From the NCBI GenBank assembly GCA_964023275.1, contig OZ029927.1, positions 6,837,062 through 6,901,061 on the forward strand: a DNA stretch of 64,000 nt, given 5' to 3'. Each line of letters starts with the position of its first letter. Position 1 is the stretch's first letter. Shown here in pieces: positions 57,495 through 64,000 of the stretch. A program made the position numbers and the translations under genes. Source of the DNA: Norana najaformis. Its lineage: Eukaryota; Annelida; Clitellata; Crassiclitellata; Hormogastridae. The notes below the pieces were generated by a model that was given only the letters and a program-made list of their open reading frames with translations, was not told where the DNA came from and made no database searches.

Positions 57495-58090
57495 CAGCTT
57501 ATATGTGCGGCTTGAATTGTCAGAGAAGAAGAGGAGAAGGCGCAGAAGGAGCAGGAGAGGGATAAGGAGAACGAGAAGAGAAAGAGGAGGACGAGGAGAA
57601 AGAGGAGGAGAAGAATAAAGTCCCTTGAACTCATCCCCCGAGAGGCAGCTATGCATACGACGTGGTAGCGGGCGGCTTTCATTTTGTTAATCTCGGCATA
57701 TGAGGGCGGGTCCTGTCCCTCGCCGCCTGGTCTTCCCACTGGCAGCGTACGGTCAGTGTCTTCTCGGCATTTCATCTTGGCTTTCGACCGGATTAACGCT
57801 GGCATTTGGTGTGTAGACAAACTCTGGTTTAAAAGCAGAGACCATCGGCTGATGTCTTGAACATTATCACAGTGACAGTAGAAATTCTCGGATAAGTATT
57901 TAATATTTATCACTATTATTATTATTGTTGCTGTTATAGTTGTTATTATTATTAGTATTATTATTGTACTTCGTTTTGTAGCCGAGTTCAGTAGAGGGCA
58001 AAAGAGAGCAGAAATCTTGAAACATCTATGCACTGGAAGGGATTAGAACCCGTGACTGTTGGTTGACAGGACTCCAAAAATCTCCACTAG
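57495..58090 (-). mobile_element. SINE-A copy split by an (ATT)n-containing segment
   Basis: Purine-rich tail (57520-57615 on + strand), GAGAGGCAGCTATGC, CTCGGCATATGAGGGCGGGTC, then an insertion at about 57790-57975 containing (ATT)n. The head part follows at 57975-58090. Confidence 0.7.
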
Positions 58091-58312
58091 ACTATTGCAC
58101 AACCCACCATAGAAAGCCTTGGAAGCAGGAATAAGTGACAATCAAACGCGTTGATGAGGACAAAGGGTTTCATAATTGTTGACGTTTCTATTATTTCGTT
58201 CTTTTTTGTGTTTACTGAGATGTAGGCCTAGTACCGATCTCTATGGACTTAAAGGTCAATGTTTTGAAATTGTCTTTCTTCAGTTTATCCAACTCTGAAA
58301 GCGCCTTTCAAA

Positions 58313-58484
58313 CAGTGGCGGATTTAGCTACGGAGGCGAGGGGGCTGTTCGTCCCCTCGTCCCTCTTGGCTACACGCCGGTGACCCTCAGGCCAGACCAG
58401 TGCATGGTGGACTGCCAGTATGTGGCGCCCCTCTGAAAATGCTCTCGCCCGCTCCCCACGCAAGCAATCTTGGAACCACCACTG
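58313..58484. mobile_element. hAT-type MITE, copy 2 (172 bp)
   Basis: A perfect 8-bp target duplication CTTTCAAA (58305-58312 and 58485-58492) flanks CAGTGGCGGATTTAG... and ...GGAACCACCACTG. No coding capacity; relative at 24829-25016. Confidence 0.9.
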
Positions 58485-58492
58485 CTTTCAAA

Positions 58493-59046
58493 ACATTTTT
58501 CATCTGCGGTTATTATAATCCATGAGGAATAAGAAATTATGCTAGGAACTGTTAATGGCGATCGAGAGGATAAGCTTCGTATTAAGTGACACCAGAGAAA
58601 GTGCCCCATATGCAATGGCATGTGGCACTGAATGCAGATGGAAAGGCGCCGACAGAAGACGTTTTTCTCAGATATTGATGAAATACGGCGACCAACATCT
58701 TGCTCAAATTCGGCCCCAGCAGTGCCCACTGTACCAAGAGTCCTAAGGCTATATGTATGGGTTGGTCTACAGAAACGTATGTCGGTGGCAGCGTCTAGTA
58801 GCCTACTTGGCAGACTTAATGCAGAGCAGCTTCCTGAAGGCGTTGTGAGTGCAACGTGCAACGCAGCCACCCAAGGAATTATATACTGGCCCCATCGGGT
58901 CTGTTGCCATAAGATCTTAGCAAACTGTGGGTTCTTTGCTGCCTGGGACACAGGAGGCTTTCTAGCACGCGAGCCACATGATGTCATTGATATCGTGGTG
59001 ACAGTTCCTGTTCCTCTGGTCTTGAGTCCCCAGTCCTGTGCTCTAT
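58493..59046. other. Unassigned sequence between agrin and the SUMF2-like gene
   Basis: Open frames on both strands (58632-59048 +, 58370-58987 -) overlap each other and the MITE. Neither resembles a known protein to me; both are probably chance or part of an unknown repeat. Confidence 0.4.
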
Positions 59047-59390
59047 AATCGTAATCACGAGACTTCTACAGCGCCCAACGAAAGCCACGTCACGAGGACC
59101 AGCTTATTCACAGGCGCTCAGTCAAAACAAAATCGATCGGCAAAACGGGTTCAGTTCCAGGTCGAGATCCAAAAGACAGGCAGAGAGACAGCGTGGCAGC
59201 TACGGTAGATGGTGTTTGGGATTGGAGCGGAAAGAGATATAAGAGGAAGAAGGGGAGTCGGGATAGGATCTGTGACAGATGAATGTTTTCAGTCTTGAAT
59301 GAAAGACCAATCCAGAAATTGCAAACCGTGGGGCATAGGTGAGTTTGCATGATGGGTCAGGTCAGATAACTGTCGCAGTTCTGGGGGGGG
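59047..59390 (-). mobile_element. LINE 3' end
   Basis: - strand: FWIGLSFKTENIHLSQI relic, then the CTGGTCCTCGTGACGTGGC region, GGGCGCTGTAGAAGTC and tail GTGATTACGATTA at 59047-59058. A relative is at 51985-52150. A poly-G run lies at 59383-59399. Confidence 0.65.
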
Positions 59391-59429
59391 GGGGGGGGGA
59401 GTTTATTCCAGAGTGGTGGGGCAGAATTA

Positions 59430-59878
59430 AGTGACACAAATTACATGTACCTTCACATAATTACATAATTTTTATGTAAATTTATATAATACACAAGCAA
59501 ATTATGTAATTACATTGAACGTTACGTAATTGCATAATTCAAATGTTAACTTACATAACTGCATAATTTGCATATAGGCCTAAATCTGCATAATTACAAG
59601 TAACTTTACAAAATTATCTAGTATAAAGTAGGTTTACCTATTTACTTAAGTTTTATGGAAAATTTACATAAATAGAATATTTACGTGTAATTACATATTT
59701 CCATAATTTACATGTCAATTCCCATCATCGCGTTATTTACACGTAGGCCTATTAGGCCTATAACAAGCAAATAAATTTTATGTAAATTTACAAATCATAG
59801 GAATTTCAAGTGAATTTACATAATTATATTAATTATTTGTAAATTTACATAATTATATATTTTACATGTAAATGAAGG
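59430..59878. repeat. AT-rich array of ACATAATTAC / ATGTAAATTTA motifs
   Basis: About 450 bp, mostly A and T, in which TTACATAATT and its inverse recur roughly every 20-40 bp. It also contains three TAGGCCTA octamers. Confidence 0.75.
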
Positions 59879-60013
59879 CAACTTCAAAGGCGGAATCTTC
59901 TGCATTTCAAAGCCATCTGTTCGTCTTTTCCACGGAGGAAGCAAAACACGTTCGAAGAGATACAGGACAAAACAGATTCCCGGCTGCGAAATACGAAACG
60001 ACGTTAAAACGAA

Positions 60014-60125
60014 CGAAGGGGTCAATGTACGAGGGAGGAGTCTAAGTAAGAGGGAGGAGTTTAAAAGGGAAGAGTCAATTATACGAGGGAGGAGTCTAAG
60101 TATGAGGGGTCAACCGACATTGCAA
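60014..60125. repeat. 19-bp minisatellite (TACGAGGGAGGAGTCTAAG)
   Basis: Five or six imperfect units, with further scattered units to 60222. It lies downstream of the SUMF2-like stop, probably in that gene's 3' UTR. Confidence 0.8.
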
Positions 60126-60223
60126 AGCACCCTAAAAGGAGCTCGCTGCAACGACGCTGGGTAAAATTTAATTGTCGTCGTTATAACTAGAAGACAAGGA
60201 ACGAGGGGTCCAAGTACGAGGGG

Positions 60224-60410
60224 TTAAAGTTCATCGGCCAGCTGCCCGGTCTGACGATACGTTCCAACGACCCCTGAAAGAACTTGTTTGACCTTGTATT
60301 CCCAGGTGTCGACGAGACGATGTCGAACGATGCGCCTCGGGGGCTCGCGGGCAGTCTCAGCACACCGGAAGCCTAGGTTGGCCGCACTGTAGGTCGGAAG
60401 TAACCCTTGT
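60224..60410 (-). CDS. SUMF2: SUMF2-like exon C (C-terminus)
   Basis: - strand acceptor GTCTGTGTGCTTAG; QGLLPTYSAANLGFRCAETA, then a basic stretch and the end GQLADEL followed by TAA. The final ADEL resembles a KDEL-type ER retrieval signal; mammalian SUMF2 ends in PGEL. Confidence 0.88.
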
Positions 60411-62325
60411 CTAAGCACACAGACGCATTGACAACAAATCTTTGCATACAGTTAAAGTTATTTTAGGACATGGAACTTGGTTTCCTATTTATTTGCTTAT
60501 TCTACTTGGTGCATGTACTTGTACAGGGTCAGTAAGTCAAACTCGAGGCGCGGGACGAGCGCACACAAACAACTTGTCTAGGTACACGCAGTCTCCTCAG
60601 CAGGCTCAAGCTGCATTCGTTGGATTACAGACCCAGCGCGCTATCGAATAGACCAATGTGCCGCACAGTGGTGTGGTATGGTAGGAGCATGGTATGACTA
60701 TGATAGATACGGTATGGTATAGTATGATGAATGTAGTTAAGTGTAGTCAACCGGGGCCAGTCGAGTAGATTCCTGTCGCGGATCCCGACCGGGTTTCTCC
60801 GACAGACGATGAACGTTGACTGTGGTTTCACTTTAAGCCTTGTCCATTATGATAAAGGCGTTATAGAAGTCATTATGGGTAGTTCATCAGGGACGTCCCA
60901 AGAGAGGGGGAGAGCGTGACCTAAATGTGGACAAGAGGAGAAGTATGCCCAATGCGGACGACCGTATCTACGTTGGTAGGCCCTGAATACAGTTAATTCA
61001 GCAGAGCCGGTGCCTTAAACATCTACTTTAGTCCGCCATCAGACAGTCTATACTGCGTTGGATGTAAGCAAAGTTCTTTGAACTGCGCCACTGCCGTACC
61101 CGAGTAGTGCCAGTCCCAAGCCTGGACAAAGGAGGAGGGCGACGTCAACGGCCTTTGATGCCATAAGATGTCGTTAAACATTGGACCTACTGTTACAAAG
61201 TCCTTTGCTGGACTCATCAGTATCAAACTACCCCGCCCAGCAGCACAATTAGCCCTGCAACTGACGTATGTTAGTTTAATCTAGGCCATACTACTCAACT
61301 GGAGTGCGGGCATCATCAAAGGGGATGGGAAGGAAAATGCGGACAAGAGGGAAGGAGGGTCCAAAGCAGATAAGTTTTTGCAGACGTTCTTAATGAACGA
61401 CCACTTAGATTAGATTAGATTAAAATTAGATTAGATTAGATTACTAGTGTACCTGGCTGAATTTCTAACTTCGTGTCCAATCAGTCCGTCGAAGAGGTCG
61501 AGGTAGGATCCGCCCTTGACTGTGTATTCGGGTTTCTGAGGGTCATTCGGTACTCGGGGTATGGTGAAGATTGTCGAAGTCCACTCCCAGACGTTGCCGA
61601 TCATGTCATACAGTCCTACAATTCATTCACTCATGCAATCGTTCAATCACTCACTTATTCATTCATTCATTCAAAGATTGGTTTAGTTCAAGCTAAATTA
61701 GAATATATGTATATGTGTGCGTGTATATATATACACTGTGTCCGGAAAAATTCCAAGGCTTTACGGTAAATATGAAAATAATTAGTAAACATTAATCGAT
61801 TTTTAAAATTCCAAAAACAGTTTAATCCTGAAATATATAATTACCAACAAAATTCTTTGTAATTTATTAACGGCCCCCGTTTAAAATTACGTCACAGTGA
61901 CGTATTTGAATTTTATATTTTGTAAAGAAAGTTGCTAGAAAAATGGCGTTCAGCGAGGAAGACAAAATTGTTATAAAATTTTTACGCCAAAACAACAATT
62001 ATAGTGCAAATAATATTTCAGGATTAAACTGTTTTTGGAATTTTAAAAATCGATTAATGTTTACTAATTATTTTCATATTTACCGTAAAGCCTTGGAATT
62101 TTTCCGGACACAGTGTACATGCTTTGATCAGACCAGATCATATTCGATCCTGCGCTATTCATTCGAGTTAGGCTGTTGGATGAGATTAGATTAGATTATA
62201 GAATTGCATCACGTTGTAGGATTAGATTAGATTAGATTACCATAATCGTTCTGCTTTCTGAAGGCGTCCACTGGTGACAGACCGTCGTACCCGTCCTTCG
62301 CCAAATTAAAGTCAGGAAATCGACC
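60224..62325 (-). CDS. SUMF2: SUMF2-like gene, last three coding exons (5' part outside window)
   Basis: Formylglycine-generating-enzyme family. SUMF1 oxidises a sulfatase cysteine to formylglycine in the ER; SUMF2 is its inactive, ER-resident partner. Three - strand exons join with matching phases (0 to 1, 1 to 2, 2 to stop). They give GRFPDFNLAKDGYDGLSPVD, NDYGLYDMIGNVWEWT, KGGSYL and AANLGFRCA, all family hallmarks. The two catalytic cysteines of SUMF1, which follow the KGGSY stretch, are absent (YLDLFDGLIGHEVR), as in SUMF2. It converges with agrin. Confidence 0.88.
60411..61452. other. SUMF2-like intron
   Basis: 1.0 kb with a SINE-B, a GTATGGTAT-type simple stretch (60672-60720) and a repeat at 61023-61226. 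The last shares the FNDILW translation with 47357-47647. A (GATTA)n tail lies at 61407-61442. Confidence 0.7.
60520..60665 (-). mobile_element. SINE-B copy in the SUMF2-like intron
   Basis: - strand SINE-B: tRNA-like head with GCGCGCTGGGTCTGTAATCC, GAGCCTGCTGAGGAGAC, ACAAGTTGTTTGTGTGCG. Confidence 0.75.
61453..61615 (-). CDS. SUMF2: SUMF2-like exon B
   Basis: - strand acceptor GAATGAATTGTAG, donor GTACAC, 163 nt, phase 1 to 2. GLYDMIGNVWEWTSTIFTIP, then TVKGGSYLDLFDGLIGHEVR and NSA. The NVWEWT and KGGSY motifs are invariant in the family. Confidence 0.9.
61734..62115 (+). mobile_element. Tc1/mariner-type foldback MITE, copy 2
   Basis: TA duplication at 61732-61733 and 62116-62117. The terminal inverted repeats are about 103 bp and, by my reading, identical (CACTGTGTCCGGAAAAATTC...). 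Between them lies about 175 bp with the first 26 codons of a transposase from ATG 61943 (MAFSEEDKIVIKFLRQNNNY), a helix-turn-helix start seen in Tc1/mariner transposases. It sits in an intron of the SUMF2-like gene. Confidence 0.92.
62165..62236 (+). mobile_element. (GATTA)n LINE-type tails
   Basis: Two GATTAGATTAGATTA runs (62184-62198 and 62220-62238) separated by 21 bp. The second abuts the exon A donor (GTAATC on the - strand), so the donor's intronic bases are part of the repeat. Confidence 0.65.
62241..62325 (-). CDS. SUMF2: SUMF2-like exon A
   Basis: - strand acceptor ATGTACTTCAG, donor GTAATC, 85 nt, phase 0 to 1. GRFPDFNLAKDGYDGLSPVD, FRKQNDYG. In the family the preceding residues are NLWQ, expected at the end of the next exon upstream, which I do not find before 64000. 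Confidence 0.88.
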
Positions 62326-62345
62326 CTGAAGTACATGAGGAGATT

Positions 62346-62468
62346 ATCATTATTATTACTACTATCACTACTACTGCCAATACTACCACTACTACTACCA
62401 CTACTACCACCACTACCACCACTACTACCACCACTACCACCACTACTACCACTACTACTACTACTACC

Positions 62469-62502
<34 letters not shown>

Positions 62503-62505
62503 GTA
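62346..62505. repeat. (ACT)n/(ACC)n trinucleotide array
   Basis: 160 bp of ACT and ACC triplets. The poly-Val and poly-Leu/Pro frames are by-products. Confidence 0.95.
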
Positions 62506-62514
62506 GTCTTCCCT

Positions 62515-62580
62515 TCCTCCGTTTCCCTTCAGGAATCCAGTTCATTGCTTGATTGGCTCGCCTGTCTTTGTCCATGTGAA
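62515..62580 (-). mobile_element. LINE coding fragment
   Basis: - strand: DRRANQAMNWIPEGKRRKG, like the 'AL.W.P.GKR.RGRP' motif near the C-terminus of many non-LTR retrotransposons. Confidence 0.6.
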
Positions 62581-62737
62581 TTACATGTCCCTTCTCTTTC
62601 TGATGTTATTCTCTGTTTCCTCTTGTCTCGTCCTTGCACTTATAGTTTAAATAGATCGATTACATGTGACAACTTTGGTCTGTCGGCTGCCAATGGCAAT
62701 ACCCCGCTAGTCTCATCTGCATGTCCGATTGCTTGTG

Positions 62738-62849
62738 CGTCAGTCAGTCAGTCAGTCAGTCAGTCAGTGTCAGTCAGTCAGTCAGTGTCAGTCAGTCAGT
62801 GTCAGTCAGTCAGTGTCAGTCAGTCAGTCAGTCAGTCAGTCAGTCAGTC
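62738..62849. repeat. (CAGT)n microsatellite with GTCAGTCAGT higher order
   Basis: CAGT units broken regularly by GTCAGT, giving an 8- to 10-base secondary period. Confidence 0.92.
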
Positions 62850-64000
62850 AAATTCTCCCATCTCACTGCACTGTATACATTTTCGTCTTAGCAACTACTG
62901 GTCTCTTGGTTGTACATCTTCGGATTTTGTCCTGGAACCAAATCTGAATAAAAAACTCGGCTCGTGCGAATTTGCTTTGACTAAGCGCCGGTGAATACGC
63001 TGCTCTTCCTTGCACAGTTTCTCTTGCTCTATTGTAGTGGCTTAAATTTTTCAGCGATTTAAAATACATTTTAGGCCTATCATATCGACAATTCATGTCC
63101 AGCAGCAAATCTCTTTTGAAGACAGGCAAGAAATACGATTGCCACGGCCACATTGGGGTATGTAGGCCTAAGTTACTTGCGCTATATAATGTATTGCTAC
63201 ATCAGGTTATATTACTCGTTTATCTCTTCTTGGTGAATGAACGTGAGTTTTAAGATCGTTGTTCCGCTGATGTCACTGCTGTGCAACGACGTCATATTTA
63301 TTGCGACGACGTCATCTGTTGACCGATTGTTTGATGTCTTGGAAACAAGTCGAAATTCATTTGGAAAATCGACTTGGAAGTGATGACAAAGAAAGTCCTT
63401 TCGAACAGAAAATCTTCGATCCGAAGAATGCCAGAAATTCGATGTTGATCGGGAGAACTGTGCCACTTGGTGAAACAAATCAACCAACAACTAAATGATC
63501 CAAACGAATATGACATCTCGAACAGAAAATCTCGGATCAAAAAGAAGCCAGAAACTTGAAGTTAGACGTAAGAATTGTTCCTCTTGAAGACAAATAGAAT
63601 AACTGAGATCGATCGACAGTAATATATTACTCGTTTTTCTAGGCTCTAGGCCACGGAATCAACAATATCTTGGAAAGTATCTTAAATATCGCAGAAAAAC
63701 TTAGGGCTTTTCCATCCAATACATCTTGCAACATGTGGTTAAAATTTCAGTCAGTTCTGAGATGGTCGGGCGGGGACTTTCCTCAGAATTGGTTGAGTTG
63801 AGCTGGAATGACCCAGGATGTAATTAAGTAGACCAGTACTGCCCTCCTGTGCTAAGGTCTACATCAGATTAGGCTAAAAGACGCACACGACACATGACTG
63901 CGGAAACGCGATTATGAATCGTAGCCAAATTACTTTGCACACATTCTGTTTACTACGGTTTGACAAAATGTTAATTGATCATGCGTTTGTAAATAACACT
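62850..64000. other. No recognised exon; presumed SUMF2-like intron or upstream sequence
   Basis: Two open frames on the - strand (62863-63153 and 63212-63490) show no family features. Two TAGGCCTA octamers lie at 63072 and 63163. A direct repeat (TCGAACAGAAAATCT with flanking words) is at 63399 and 63514. Confidence 0.5.

Noticed and set aside
58370..59048. Overlapping frames of 205 (-) and 138 (+) codons
   Set aside because: They overlap each other and a MITE, and resemble no family I know.
61943..62194. 83-codon ORF beginning MAFSEEDKIV as a gene
   Set aside because: Only the first 26 codons derive from a transposase. The rest translates the terminal inverted repeat and flanking DNA, so it is a MITE remnant.

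Overview
The window is nuclear DNA of an animal: large GT-AG introns, small phase-matched exons encoding extracellular modules, abundant SINE, LINE and MITE debris, and many simple repeats. Domain content and repeats suggest a marine invertebrate bilaterian (deuterostome or lophotrochozoan), not a vertebrate. The species cannot be named from sequence alone. Introns and gaps are described in the feature list.

The main gene is agrin (AGRN) on the + strand. I can assemble 28 coding exons between 8422 and 56468. Every junction is GT-AG, and the phases agree from exon to exon. The total of 4,424 nt closes in frame on the TAG at 56466-56468, about 1,473 residues if both near-identical first exons are counted. 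The 5' end (NtA or other N-terminus) lies upstream of the window. Domain order is: Kazal/follistatin-like modules (8.4 to 34.6 kb), a Ser-Gly-Ser-Gly glycosaminoglycan site, a further Kazal (36.9 to 38.6 kb), a cysteine-rich 'YGCC' module (39.9 to 40.5 kb), two laminin-EGF modules (41.4 to 42.1 kb), a last Kazal (46.4 kb), a short Ser/Thr linker and an EB-like module (48.0 to 48.5 kb), LamG (49.4 to 53.3 kb), two EGFs (53.6 to 54.0 kb) and a final LamG (54.4 to 56.5 kb). No SEA domain is visible, and there are two LamG domains where vertebrate agrin has three. The last LamG aligns with vertebrate LG3, the LRP4-binding domain, and has an intron at the position of the vertebrate neural z exons.

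Two features of the agrin 5' half stand out. The first Kazal exon exists twice (8422-8634 and 11717-11929), differing at 4 of 213 bases. An exon at 21856-22092 has an extended upstream form that opens with its own ATG and a hydrophobic N-terminus, behind a CpG-rich region with two X-box (RFX-type) motifs. This looks like an internal promoter for a membrane-anchored or differently secreted agrin.

A second gene, on the - strand and convergent with agrin, is the 3' end of a SUMF2-like (formylglycine-generating-enzyme family) gene: exons 62241-62325, 61453-61615 and 60224-60410. It lacks the catalytic cysteines of SUMF1 and ends in a KDEL-type ...ADEL.

Mobile DNA is rich. At 4656-7008 there is an apparently intact 2.35-kb DNA transposon with CACTG termini, a TAA target duplication and an uninterrupted 563-codon transposase with DDE-like and zinc-binding residues that I cannot place in a named family. 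There are two mariner-type MITEs that share the start of a transposase, one of them a near-perfect foldback, and two hAT-type MITEs with 8-bp target duplications. There are also two tRNA-derived SINE families (called A and B here), LINE 3' ends with (GATTA)n or ATTACA-type tails, and four relics of a restriction-like-endonuclease retroelement.
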